A stretch of 64,000 nucleotides of DNA, from assembly GCF_000725885.1 (NCBI RefSeq), contig NZ_JODR01000030.1, forward strand, positions 1 through 64,000, given 5' to 3'. Below the pieces are notes generated by a model. That model searched no databases. It was not told the origin of the DNA and worked only from the letters and a program-made list of their open reading frames with translations. Made by a program: the position numbers and the translations under genes. Origin of the DNA: Streptomyces albus subsp. albus (GTDB taxonomy: Bacteria > Actinomycetota > Actinomycetes > Streptomycetales > Streptomycetaceae). Shown piece by piece: positions 1-9,048 of the stretch (position 1 is its first letter; each line of letters begins with the position of its first letter).

Positions 1-42
1 GACCGCTACGGCACCATGGACAACGTCGACTCCGCCTACTGA
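1..42 (+). CDS. C-terminal end of an unidentified protein (partial)
   Basis: The window opens inside a reading frame that ends DNVDSAY and stops with TGA. Only 13 residues are visible, too few to assign a family. A strong hairpin about 40 bp after the stop supports this being the true 3' end of a plus-strand gene. Confidence 0.5.
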   Translation, partial: DRYGTMDNVDSAY

Positions 43-82
43 GCAGGCAGTCACTCACACAGCACCGCGCATGCGAACACCC

Positions 83-117
83 GAAGCGGGTGGGAGGAAG
101 CCCCTCCCACCCGCTTC
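83..117 (+). terminator. Intrinsic-type hairpin terminator
   Basis: A perfect 14-bp stem (GAAGCGGGTGGGAG pairing with CTCCCACCCGCTTC) encloses a 7-nt loop. It lies between the end of the first, partial gene and the convergent carboxylesterase, so it can serve both. There is no long T run, as is usual in Streptomyces. Confidence 0.75.
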
Positions 118-118
118 G

Positions 119-1591
119 TCACGTCCGGGCAGTGCGTACTCCGTCCCACATCCGCCGCTCGGGGCCGTCGGCGTGTTCGGTGCGGGTCCACTCCGGGCCA
201 ATGTGCTGCACCACCGGGTGCTCGTGGGTGTAGCGGGGCCAGCCGGGGTCGCCGTCGGTGGCGAACCGTACCCAGGCGTCGTGGGTGCGCCGGGCGAGTT
301 CCCTGACCTCGTCGTCGTCGGGAATGCCGAAGCTGCCGTGGTCCACCCGGCCGACGGTGTCGAAGACGAAGGGCAGCTCCAGTCCGTGACAGGCCCCCAG
401 TCGCCCTCCGTAGGCGGGTGAGCGCCAGGTGAACTCGTACCGCCAGGTCCCGCCGGGGTGCGGGGCGTGCGCTTCCGCGAGGGTCCAGGTGGGATGGGCG
501 AAGACGATGTCCGTGCCCACCGCCGGGAACAGGTCGCCGCGGCCCGAGGCGCGGTAGGCGGCCAGCAGCCGCTCCGGCTCGGGGTGCAGCGGGGCGAGCA
601 GTGCGGGCAGCGCCTCCTCCGGCACGGAAAGGCCGAGCGCCACGGTGTAGAAGTTCAGCTCCTCGCGGTTGTGACCGACCATGACGTCCACGTCGGCGGC
701 TGCGCCGGCGGCCACCATGCCGGTGGGCTGGTCGGTGAGCTGCTCGCCGTCGATCACCAGGCTCAGCGGCGACAGTCCCAGCAGGGGGTCGGGAGCGGGT
801 ACGGGCCGGCGGAGAGCGAGCGGTTCGAGGGCGGCCACCAGTGCTTCGTCGGGCAGGGCGGCCAGTGCCCGTGCGGCCGGTTCGGTGCCCAGGACCGCCC
901 CCACCTCCCGGGCGACGGCCACGGCCTGTGCCCGGGTGAGCGCGCTGCTGCCGGCCCCGCTCTGCGCGACGGCGCGCCGGAAGAGCCCGCGGGGTGCGGC
1001 GGCCAGCAGTGCCGCGACGCTCATCCCGCCGGCCGATTCGCCGAAGACGGTGACGTTGTCCGGGTCCCCGCCGAAGGCGGCGACGTTGTCCCGTACCCAG
1101 TGCAGCGCGGCGAGCTGGTCGAGCAGCCCCCGGTTGGGCGGGGCGTCCCGGACGGCGACGTAGCCGGATATGCCCAGCCGGTAGTTGAGCGTCACCAGCA
1201 CCACGCCGTGGTGCGCGAACCGGGTGCCGTCGTAGCCGGGGGCGCTGCCCGAGCCGCTGGTGAAGGCGCCCCCGTGGAGGAAGACCATGACGGGGAGGCG
1301 GCCGGCGCCGGGGTCGGGGGTGTGGACCTGGACGGTCAGGTAGTCGCGGCCCTTCACCCAGCCGGGGCCGGAGAGGGAGGAGAAGTCGACGTCGGGGTGC
1401 CGGCTGTCGGGCTGGGGCGCGGTGGGGCCGGGCCGGGTCGCGTCCAGATCACCGGCCCAGGTGGGCGGTGGGGCCGGTGCGGCGAACCGGGCGGCCCCCG
1501 TCGGGCCGGCGGCGTACGGGATGCCGTGGAAGGCGTGGACGCCGTCGCGTGTGGTGCCGCGTACGCCGCCTTGCCCAAGCTGGACCCTCAT
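119..1591 (-). CDS. Type B carboxylesterase/lipase family protein
   Basis: A 490-residue alpha/beta hydrolase of the carboxylesterase type B family, which hydrolyses carboxylic esters. The oxyanion-hole segment FLHGGAF lies near residue 106 and the nucleophile elbow GESAGG places the catalytic serine near residue 186. The C-terminal CHGLELPFVF segment supplies the likely catalytic histidine. Length is normal for bacterial members. No signal peptide is visible, so it is probably cytoplasmic. The ATG at 1591 follows a GAGGAG ribosome site. The next gene upstream on the same strand, the FAD oxidase, ends only about 20 bp away, so co-transcription is possible. The natural substrate cannot be read from the sequence. 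Confidence 0.93.
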   Translation of the reverse strand: MRVQLGQGGVRGTTRDGVHAFHGIPYAAGPTGAARFAAPAPPPTWAGDLDATRPGPTAPQPDSRHPDVDFSSLSGPGWVKGRDYLTVQVHTPDPGAGRLPVMVFLHGGAFTSGSGSAPGYDGTRFAHHGVVLVTLNYRLGISGYVAVRDAPPNRGLLDQLAALHWVRDNVAAFGGDPDNVTVFGESAGGMSVAALLAAAPRGLFRRAVAQSGAGSSALTRAQAVAVAREVGAVLGTEPAARALAALPDEALVAALEPLALRRPVPAPDPLLGLSPLSLVIDGEQLTDQPTGMVAAGAAADVDVMVGHNREELNFYTVALGLSVPEEALPALLAPLHPEPERLLAAYRASGRGDLFPAVGTDIVFAHPTWTLAEAHAPHPGGTWRYEFTWRSPAYGGRLGACHGLELPFVFDTVGRVDHGSFGIPDDDEVRELARRTHDAWVRFATDGDPGWPRYTHEHPVVQHIGPEWTRTEHADGPERRMWDGVRTART

Positions 1592-1610
1592 CGCATGCGC
1601 CTCCTCGCCG

Positions 1611-3110
1611 TCAGGCGACGTCTCCGTTGCGCTCCGTGGTCGTGGGGGCGGTGGTGCCGCCCGTGTCCCAGGTGTTCCCGCCGCTGCCGGTTTCCCCGAC
1701 GACCTTGCCGGGATTGAACAGTCCGAGCGGATCGAGAGCCTCTTTCACGGCGCGTTGGACGGCGCACACCTCGGGGCCGAGCTCCCGTGCCATGCCGCCG
1801 CGTTTGAGCAGGCCCACCCCGTGTTCGCCGGTGACGGTGCCGCCTGCCTCGACGGCCGCGGTGAGCAGCTCCTCGAAGGCGGCCTGGGCGGCCTCGCGGG
1901 CGGCGTCGTCACCGGGCGGGGTGATCAGCAGCGGGTGCAGATTGCCGTCCCCGGCATGGGCGATGGTGGCGATGCGCACGCCGTGCCGGCGGCCGGTCTC
2001 CTCGATGCGGGCCAGCATGCGGGGCACGGCGGAGCGGGGGACGCAGATGTCCTCGGTGAGCACCGGGCCGAGCCGTTCCAGGGCCGGGTAGGCGAGCCTG
2101 CGTACGTCGAACAGTGCTTCCGCCTCGGTCTCGTCGGTGGAGCGTTCCGCCCACAGTGCGCCGCTCTCGGTGAACGCGGCGGCCACGGCGGCGGCTTCGT
2201 CGTCGCCCGCCTGGCCGGGGCTGTCCACCCGGGCCAGCAGCAGGGCGGCGGCCTGGGGTTCGATGCCCAGGTGCTTCCACTCCTCGACGGCGGTCATACA
2301 GGCCCTGTCCAGCAGTTCGAGGGCGGCCGGCCGCAGACCGCGCCGGGTGCACAGGGCGACCGCCCGCCCGGCCGACACGAGGTCGTCGAAGGCGCCGACC
2401 ACGGTGTGCGGGGCGGTGGCGGGGGCGGGCCGCAGCCGCAGCGTGATCTCGGTGATCACACCGAAGGTGCCCTCGGAGCCGGTGAACAGTCCGGTCAGGT
2501 CGTAGCCGCTGACTCCCTTGGTGGTGCGGCGGCCGAACCGTACGGCGGTGCCGTACTCGCCGGCCGGGCCGCCCATGACGGCCTGGAGGCCGAGCACGTA
2601 GTCGCGGGTCACGCCGTACTTGAGGCAGCACAGGCCGCCCGCGTTGGTGGCCACGTTGCCGCCGATGGTGGACCAGGGGGCGCTGGCGGGGTCCGGCGGG
2701 TACCACAGGCCGTGCTCGGCGACGGCGGCCTTCAGGTCGTTGTTGACCACACCGGGCTGGACGACGGCGAGCTGGTTCTCCTCGTCGATCTCCAGCACGC
2801 GGTTCATCCGGGAGACGTCCAGTACCAGACAGCCGTCCACCGCGTTGGCACCGCCCGACAGTCCGGTTCCCGCGCCCCGGGTGACGACGGGTATCCGCCA
2901 GGCCGCGCAGGTGCGGACGGCGGCCTGCACCTCGGCGGTGCCGGCGGCCCGCAGCGCGGCGAGCGGTCGGCCGTGCGGGGCCCATTCGGCGTCGTCGGCG
3001 GAGAGTGCGGCCAGGACGTCGGGGTCGGTGACGAGCGCGCTGCCGGGGAGGGCGGCGGCGAGCGCGTCGAGGGCGGGGTGCGGCTGGGGCGTGTGGTTCG
3101 CGTCGTTCAC
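1611..3110 (-). CDS. FAD-linked oxidase, GlcD/D-lactate dehydrogenase type
   Basis: A 499-residue flavoenzyme of the vanillyl-alcohol oxidase/PCMH superfamily, closest in architecture to glycolate oxidase subunit GlcD and D-2-hydroxyacid dehydrogenases. It begins with an FAD-binding half containing PVVTRGAGTGLSGGA (about residues 60-75) and GGNVATNAGG (near residue 125). The FAD-linked oxidase C-terminal domain ends with GEHGVGLLKR and DPLGLFNPGK. The GTG at 3110 gives the family-typical length; the open frame continues upstream as an arginine-rich shadow that was excluded. It probably oxidises a 2-hydroxy acid to a 2-keto acid and passes electrons to a carrier. The exact substrate is unknown. 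Confidence 0.92.
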   Translation of the reverse strand: MNDANHTPQPHPALDALAAALPGSALVTDPDVLAALSADDAEWAPHGRPLAALRAAGTAEVQAAVRTCAAWRIPVVTRGAGTGLSGGANAVDGCLVLDVSRMNRVLEIDEENQLAVVQPGVVNNDLKAAVAEHGLWYPPDPASAPWSTIGGNVATNAGGLCCLKYGVTRDYVLGLQAVMGGPAGEYGTAVRFGRRTTKGVSGYDLTGLFTGSEGTFGVITEITLRLRPAPATAPHTVVGAFDDLVSAGRAVALCTRRGLRPAALELLDRACMTAVEEWKHLGIEPQAAALLLARVDSPGQAGDDEAAAVAAAFTESGALWAERSTDETEAEALFDVRRLAYPALERLGPVLTEDICVPRSAVPRMLARIEETGRRHGVRIATIAHAGDGNLHPLLITPPGDDAAREAAQAAFEELLTAAVEAGGTVTGEHGVGLLKRGGMARELGPEVCAVQRAVKEALDPLGLFNPGKVVGETGSGGNTWDTGGTTAPTTTERNGDVA

Positions 3111-3172
3111 CCGCCGGACGCTACGCCGTCGCCGGGGAACCGGCCATGGCGGGTCCCTGGCGTGACGCCTGC

Positions 3173-4039
3173 TCAGCGGCCCGGGGCGGCGGTGCCGGGA
3201 CGCGGGCTGCTGTCGGCCGGCTGCTCCAGGAAGCGGGCCAGGAGCGTGTTGTAGCCGGCCGGGTTCTCCATGTTGGGGTAGTGGGCGGCGCCCGGGACGG
3301 TGGCGGACCGGCCGTCGGGGACGGTGGCGACGAGGCGTTCGGCCATGGCGAGGTGGTCGCTGTTGTCGAGTGCCCCGTGGAGCGCCAGGACGGGGACGGC
3401 GATGCGGGCGGCGCGCCGCCAGGTGTCGGTCACGGGGACGAGGTGGTCGGGTTCGCCGGCGGTGTGCTTGGCGACGGTCCGGCTGACCATGTCGTGCAGT
3501 CGGCGTACGACGTCCGGGTCGGCGTCGGCGGGCGTGCGGTGGGGCCCGCAGGCGATCCGGACGTAGGCGGCGATCCAGCCGGCGATGTCTCCGGCGGCCA
3601 GTGCGCGGTGCTGTTCCGCCTGGGCCTTTCGTATCCAGGGGTCCTCGAAGACGGGCTCGCTGGTGCCCACGCCTCCGACGACGACGGCGCGGACGAGACC
3701 GGGGTGTTCGAGTGCGGTGTCCACGGCGGTGGCACCGCCCACGGAGATGCCGACGAGGACCGCCGGTGCGGCGTCGAGGTACCGCAGCAGCGCGGCGAGG
3801 TCGTCGGCCGGACGGAAGGGCCGGGTGGCGTTGGCGGATGCGCCGTGCCCGCGGGCATCGGGTGCGATGACCCGGTGGTGCGGTGCGAACGCCCGTATCT
3901 GGGCTTCCCACATGCCGTGGTCGAGGAAGCCCCCGTGGAGCAGGACGAGGGGATCCCCCGTCCCCTCCTCGCGGTAGGCGAGCAGCCCGTCGGCGGTGGG
4001 GAAGGTACGGATTCGTGAGGACGCGCCACGATCAGACAT
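3173..4039 (-). CDS. Alpha/beta hydrolase
   Basis: A 288-residue hydrolase with the classical fold: HGG oxyanion loop near residue 39, DARGHG at the second strand, nucleophile elbow GISVGG near residue 97, and the late histidine in GAAHYPNMENP. The ATG at 4039 is preferred over the in-frame TTG nine bases upstream. It overlaps a copy of a direct repeat shared with the divergent MarR gene, which implies MarR control and a very short or absent leader. Hydrolases divergent from MarR regulators often act on small aromatic or phenolic compounds, but that is only an analogy. Substrate unknown. Confidence 0.9.
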   Translation of the reverse strand: MSDRGASSRIRTFPTADGLLAYREEGTGDPLVLLHGGFLDHGMWEAQIRAFAPHHRVIAPDARGHGASANATRPFRPADDLAALLRYLDAAPAVLVGISVGGATAVDTALEHPGLVRAVVVGGVGTSEPVFEDPWIRKAQAEQHRALAAGDIAGWIAAYVRIACGPHRTPADADPDVVRRLHDMVSRTVAKHTAGEPDHLVPVTDTWRRAARIAVPVLALHGALDNSDHLAMAERLVATVPDGRSATVPGAAHYPNMENPAGYNTLLARFLEQPADSSPRPGTAAPGR

Positions 4040-4089
4040 GACAACCAAGGTGTCATCATTTCCCCGAAGTTGGCAACCAAGGTGTCATC
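4039..4089. promoter_or_regulatory. Duplicated operator between hydrolase and MarR genes
   Basis: The 16-mer CAACCAAGGTGTCATC occurs twice, at 4042-4057 and 4074-4089. The copies start 32 bp apart, about three helical turns, so they lie on the same DNA face. The first copy sits in TGACA-N7-TGTCA, an imperfect palindrome that overlaps the hydrolase start. The second abuts the ribosome site of the MarR gene. This arrangement suits binding by the adjacent MarR protein to repress both genes. Confidence 0.65.
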
Positions 4090-4097
4090 CTGGGGAG

Positions 4098-4580
4098 ATG
4101 GACGACACGACTCCCTCTTCCACCCCCCTGCCGCCCGACGAGCTCGCGGACCGCCTGGCCCAGGTCTTCTCCCTGGTCGGCCCCCTCTACCGGCGGGCGC
4201 ACCGCAAGGTCGAGGTGACCGCACCCGTCGAAGGGCTCTCCGTCGGCGTGCGGGCGGTGCTCGACCTGCTGCGCGAGCACGGCCCCATGACGGTGCCCCG
4301 GATGGGCCGCGCCCAGGCGCTGAGCCGGCAGTTCGTGCAGCGGATGGTCAACGACGCGGCGGCGCAGGGCCTGGTGGAGACCGTCCCCAATCCGGCGCAC
4401 CGGCGCTCCCCCCTCGTCCGGCTGACCGACACCGGCTCGGCGGCCCTCAGCGCACTCCTGGAGCGGGAACACGCGCTGCTGTGCCAGGTCGGCGGCGGTC
4501 TGACCCGCACGGATGTGGACGGCTGCGTGAAGGTGCTCTCCCACATGCTGGCCTTCCTCGACGACGTGGACGTCAACTGA
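4098..4580 (+). CDS. MarR family transcriptional regulator
   Basis: A 160-residue winged-helix protein. The recognition region spans about residues 55-110 (GPMTVPRMGRAQALSRQFVQ followed by the wing around NPAHRRSPLVRLTD). MarR proteins bind palindromes as dimers and usually release DNA when a small phenolic or lipid ligand binds. The ATG at 4098 is chosen because the second operator copy ends just before it; an upstream extension would run through the operators. It is divergent from the alpha/beta hydrolase and is the obvious candidate to control it and itself. Confidence 0.9.
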   Translation: MDDTTPSSTPLPPDELADRLAQVFSLVGPLYRRAHRKVEVTAPVEGLSVGVRAVLDLLREHGPMTVPRMGRAQALSRQFVQRMVNDAAAQGLVETVPNPAHRRSPLVRLTDTGSAALSALLEREHALLCQVGGGLTRTDVDGCVKVLSHMLAFLDDVDVN

Positions 4581-4749
4581 GGCGCGACCAGGCGGAACGA
4601 GGCGGCCGGCACCGTGCGGAGCGGGCACCCGAACGGTGACGTACCGCTTAACGGTCATTAACATCTGCCGTGACGCCGGTGACCGGCGTCCGAAAAGCGA
4701 ACGGCGGCGCCCGCCGCCGTGACTGCCGCATCGGCGTGAGGAGTTGGCC

Positions 4750-5835
4750 GTGGCCACTGACTTCCCCCTGACCCGGACGACGCGTCCCCTCCCCGCGCCG
4801 GAGCGCGCCCGTGTACTCGAATCCCCCGGCTTCGGCCGCCACTTCACCGACCACATGGCCACCGCGACCTGGACCGACGGCCACGGTTGGCACGGCCACC
4901 GGGTCGGCCCCCTGGAGCCCTTCTCCCTCCACCCGAGCGCGGCCGTGCTGCACTACGCCCAGGAGATCTTCGAAGGGCTCAAGGCCTACCGGCACGCCGA
5001 CGGCAGTGTGTGGCTCTTCCGCCCCGAGGCGAACGCCAGACGTTTCGCCCGCTCCGCCCGCCGGCTGGCGCTGCCCGAACTGCCCGAGGAGGACTTCCTC
5101 GCCGGGGTCGAGGCGCTGGTCCGGGCCGACGAGCCCTGGGTCCCGGTGCCGCGCAGCGAGGAGAGTCTGTACGTGCGGCCGTTCATGTTCGCCTCCGAGG
5201 CGTTCCTCGGGGTGCGTCCGGCCGCGGAAGTCGTCTTCTCCGTGATCGCCGGGCCCGCGGGCCCGTACTTCGCCAACGGCCTCGCCGGGGTGACGCTGTG
5301 GGTCAGCAGCACATACTCCCGCGCCGCCAAGGGCGGTACGGGGGCGGCCAAGTGCGGCGGCAACTACGCGAGCGGGCTGGCCGCGCAGCTGGAGGCCCGC
5401 GAGCACGGCTGCGACCAGGTGCTCTACCTCGACAGTGCCGGCGGCGGCTTCCTTGAGGAGTCCGGCACCATGAACCTGTGCCTGGTCACCGCGGACGGGC
5501 ATCTGGTGACCCCGCCGCTGGGCACCATCCTGGAGGGCGTCACCCGGGACACGATCCTCGCGCTGGCCCCGGAGTGCGGGCTGGTCCCGCAGGAGCGGCC
5601 GGTCACCATCGACGAGCTGCGCGCGGGTGCCGCCGACGGCACCGTCACCGAGGTGTTCGCCGCGGGGACGGCCGCCGTCGTCACCCCGATCGTCGGTTTC
5701 AAGGGGGACGGCTACGCGTTCACCGTCGGCGACGGTGAGCCGGGCAAGCACACGGCGGCGCTGCGCTCCCGGGTGCTGGACATCCAGTTCGGCCGGGCGA
5801 AGGACACCCACGGCTGGCTGCACCGGGTGCTGTGA
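4750..5835 (+). CDS. ilvE: Branched-chain amino acid aminotransferase
   Basis: A 361-residue fold-type IV PLP enzyme that interconverts leucine, isoleucine and valine with their 2-keto acids, using glutamate/2-oxoglutarate. Family segments are visible in order: HYAQEIFEGLKAYR, RPEANARRFARSARRL, YVRPFMFASE, and GAAKCGGNYA with the Schiff-base lysine near residue 203. Near 240 comes EESGTMNLC, then GTILEGVTRDTIL. The GTG at 4750 has GAGGAG six bases upstream and is preferred over the TTG two codons earlier. It appears monocistronic. In actinomycetes this enzyme also feeds branched-chain fatty acid and polyketide starter supply. Confidence 0.95.
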   Translation: MATDFPLTRTTRPLPAPERARVLESPGFGRHFTDHMATATWTDGHGWHGHRVGPLEPFSLHPSAAVLHYAQEIFEGLKAYRHADGSVWLFRPEANARRFARSARRLALPELPEEDFLAGVEALVRADEPWVPVPRSEESLYVRPFMFASEAFLGVRPAAEVVFSVIAGPAGPYFANGLAGVTLWVSSTYSRAAKGGTGAAKCGGNYASGLAAQLEAREHGCDQVLYLDSAGGGFLEESGTMNLCLVTADGHLVTPPLGTILEGVTRDTILALAPECGLVPQERPVTIDELRAGAADGTVTEVFAAGTAAVVTPIVGFKGDGYAFTVGDGEPGKHTAALRSRVLDIQFGRAKDTHGWLHRVL

Positions 5836-6033
5836 CCCCGGGCTCCCGCGGGTGCCGTACCGGGGGCCGGCCCGCAAGCCGTGCCCCGGCCCGGGCCCCG
5901 CTCCGCGTCCCCGGCGCGGGGCGGGGCGCACGGGCGGGGACGGGCCGCGCGTGCGCCCCGCCCCGAACCGGGTGAGTACCGTCCCCGCGGCGGTGCTCAG
6001 ACACCGGCGGTCACCGCCGGGCAGGCTGTACCC

Positions 6034-6729
6034 ATGACGACACCACCGCTGTCGGGGCAGCCGCACCCTCCGCCCCGCCCGGGCATCGTCCCCGTGCCCC
6101 CGCCGCCGCCACCGGTGCCGCCCCGGGCCCGCCGTACCGTTCGCGCCGCGCTGCTGACGGCGCTGGTGCTGCTCCTCGCCGCAGGGGCCGGCGCCGCCTG
6201 GTGGCCGGCACGGGGACGGCAGGAGGCGCCACTGGCCGACCGCCCGCGGGTGACGGACACCAGCGCGGGGCTGTCGTACGCGCTCCCTCCGGGCTGGGTC
6301 CGCGAGGACGGGGACCCGGCCCGCAGGGAACTGCCGGCCGCGTTCACCTCGCGGATCACCACCGATCCCCGCCGCGGCGACGGCAGCGGCCACGGCACGG
6401 TGCTCGGTGGCCGGTCCGGGCAGGTGGTGCCGCCCTCCGACCTGCGCGTGTACGCGGAGGCCGCGGCCCGTTCCCACGCGGAGTTCTTCTTCCCCGACCG
6501 GACGGCCGGGCCGAGCGAGTCCCGGGCCACCACGGTCGGCGGCCACCCGGCGCACACGGTGACCCTCCGGGTACGGGGCACGCGGGAGGAGGGACCGGCC
6601 CGTCTGCGGATGATCCTCGTCACCGTGGACAGCGACCGCACCTCGTTCGTGCTCGGCATCGCGGCCGGCGGCTCCCCGGCGGGTGCCCAGGACGTGGACG
6701 CGGTGCTCGCCGGGGCCGACACGCTGTGA
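6034..6729 (+). CDS. Proline-rich membrane-anchored protein of unknown function
   Basis: A 231-residue protein. A proline-rich cytoplasmic N-terminus (about residues 1-40, with a run of prolines) is followed by one hydrophobic helix (about 43-65, LLTALVLLLAAGAGAAWW). The remainder is a soluble domain presumably outside the cell. That domain starts with LSYALPPGW and carries a segment like those of other actinobacterial secreted proteins, but no catalytic motif was recognised. The ATG at 6034 gives a compact start; the open frame upstream is low-complexity GC sequence. Topology is inferred from hydrophobicity only. Confidence 0.8.
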   Translation: MTTPPLSGQPHPPPRPGIVPVPPPPPPVPPRARRTVRAALLTALVLLLAAGAGAAWWPARGRQEAPLADRPRVTDTSAGLSYALPPGWVREDGDPARRELPAAFTSRITTDPRRGDGSGHGTVLGGRSGQVVPPSDLRVYAEAAARSHAEFFFPDRTAGPSESRATTVGGHPAHTVTLRVRGTREEGPARLRMILVTVDSDRTSFVLGIAAGGSPAGAQDVDAVLAGADTL

Positions 6730-6803
6730 CGGAACGCGGACCGCGCCGCCGGCCCCGCCCGCCGTGACCGCCCGAGGGGCACGCGGCGGCGGCGCGAGGG
6801 ACG

Positions 6804-8991
6804 ATGGAGGGGCAGGCACCGGCCAGGAAGGCAGCCGTCGTCGTGAGGAACCGCCAGGAACCGGCCGCAGGCGACGCCGACGGCGCGCCGGGCATCAGCA
6901 TGTCCCCGCCCGGCGGGCTGCTGGACGTCCTGGCGGTCGGCGCCGTGGTACTCGACCGGCGCGGGCGGATCGTGCTGTGGAGTCCGCAGGCCGAGGAGCT
7001 CTTCGGCTACCCGGCGGAGGAAGCACTGGGCCGCCACGCCGCCCCGCTGCTGGTGCCGCAGGAACACCTGGACGCCGTGCTGCAGCTGTTCGACGAGGTC
7101 GTGCGGGAGGGCCGCGACTGGGCCGGGTCCTTCCCCGTCAGGTGCAAGGACGGCAGCACCCGGGTGCTGGAGTTCCGCACCATGCGGCTCCACGACGACC
7201 AGGGCGCCGACTACGCGCTGGGGCTCGTCACCGACCGGACCACACTGCGCCAGGTCGAACGGGACCTTGCCTTCTCCGGCCGGCTGGTCGAGCAGTCCCC
7301 CATGGGCATCGCCGTCCTCGACAACCGGCTGCGGTACGTGTCCGTCAACCCGACCCTCAGCCGGCTGGACGGCGTCGGCGCCGAGCAGCACCTGGGCCGG
7401 ACCGTCCACGAGGTCCTGCCGCCGGGGCACGCCAGGGACGCCGAACGGGTGATGCGGTACGTGCTGGAGACCGGCGAGCCCGTCATCGACCGTGAGGTAC
7501 TGGGCGGGCAGACCCGGGCGGGTGCGGGCCGCGCCTGGTCGGTTTCGGTGTTCCGGCTGGAGGACCCGGGCGGCCGGCCGCTCGGTCTGACCGTCTCGGT
7601 CACCGACATCACCGAACGCCACCGGGCGGCCCGGCAGGCCGAGCAGGCCCGGTGGCGCCTGTCCCATCTCGCCGACGCCTCCGTCCGGATCGGCACCACG
7701 CTCGACCTGGAGCAGACCGCCCGCGAACTGGCCCAGGTCGCCGTCCCCGACCTGGCCGACATCGCGGCGGTGGACGTCCTGGATGCGGCGGTACGCGACC
7801 AGCCGGTACGCATCCCCGAGGAGGAGACCGCCGCCTTCCGCGCGCTGGCACTGGCCACGGGCTACCCCCACCCTGGCCGCCGACGCCGCCGACCCGCCCG
7901 GGCAGGTGGCGCACTACGGTCCCGAACGGCTCGTCACCCGCTGCGTCGCCACGGCACGGCCCGTGGCCGTGCCGAACGTGCGCGGCGAGGACCTGCTGCG
8001 CATCGCCCGCGACGAGCACGCCGCCGCCCTGCTCGACCGGGCCGGTGTGCACTCCTACCTGGCCGTACCCCTCATCGCACGCGGCGAGGTGCTGGGCGCC
8101 CTCGACCTCAAACGGGCCCGCAATCCCAAACCGTTCGACCACGACGACACCGTCCTCGCCTGGGAGCTGGCCGGCCGCGCCGCCGTCTGCATCGACAACG
8201 CCCGCCTCTACCGCCACCAGCACGACATCGCCCCGACCCTGCAGCGCAGCATGCTGCCCACCACGGCCACCACCTCCGACAGGCTGCGGGTCGCCTCCCG
8301 CTACCAGCCGGCCGGGGCGCACAACGAGATCGGCGGCGACTGGTTCGACGTCCTGGAACTCGACGACGGATGCACCGCGCTCGTCGTCGGCGACGTCATG
8401 GGCAGCGGCATCAACGCCGCCGCGACCATGGGGCGGCTGCGCACCGCCACCCAGACCCTCACCCGGCTGGCGCTGTGCCCCTCCGAAGTGCTCAGGCACC
8501 TGGACGGCATCACCACGGACCTGGACCCGCACTTCGCCACCTGTCTGTACGCCGTCCACGACCCGGCCCGCCACCACTGCCGCATCGCGTCGGCCGGGCA
8601 CCTGCCGCCCGTCCTCGTCCCCGCGCGGGGCGAGCCGCGGCTGGTGGAGCCGCCCACGGGGGCCCCGCTGGGCACCGGAATGCCCAGCTACGGCACGGTC
8701 ACCGTCGGACTGGAGCCGGGCGACCGGCTGGTGCTCTACACCGACGGGCTCGTCGAGACACGGCACGACGACATCGGGGACCGGCTCCAGACCCTGCTGC
8801 GGACCCTGCGCGACGAGCCGTCCCCCGACCGCTGCACGGTGGAGGGACTGGAGAGGACCTGCGACCATCTGCTGCGCACGCTGCGCCACCCCGGCAACCA
8901 CGACGACGTGGCCCTTTTGGTGATGACCCCGTGCGAGGAACAGGCCGCCGAAGGGGATGCCGGGCGCGGGTCCCGGCGGCGGCGGACGTAA
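6804..8991 (+). pseudogene. PAS-PAS-GAF-PP2C (SpoIIE/RsbU-type) phosphatase, frameshifted
   Basis: Two reading frames together encode one typical Streptomyces signalling phosphatase of about 728 residues. The first frame gives two PAS domains (about residues 30-145 and 155-265) and the start of a GAF domain, up to ALALATGYP. The second frame resumes at TLAADAADPPGQ, finishes the GAF domain and adds a PP2C domain with EIGGDWFD, VVGDVMGSG and DDVALLVM. The break lies at the C5 run in gctacccccac (about 7863-7869), where one extra C shifts the frame by one. It could be a real mutation, phase variation at a short homopolymer, or a sequencing error. The start may instead be the GTG at 6843, which has AGGAAGG upstream. 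Such proteins dephosphorylate anti-sigma antagonists. Confidence 0.8.
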
Positions 8992-9048
8992 GGTCGTGCG
9001 GTAACGGGGCCGTGGCAGGATGCGGCCCGTCATGGCTGGAAGGCGACC

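Noticed and set aside
3111..3911. Upstream extension of the FAD oxidase frame
   Set aside because: The extension is arginine-rich, overlaps the alpha/beta hydrolase on the same strand, and adds nothing to the family-typical length.
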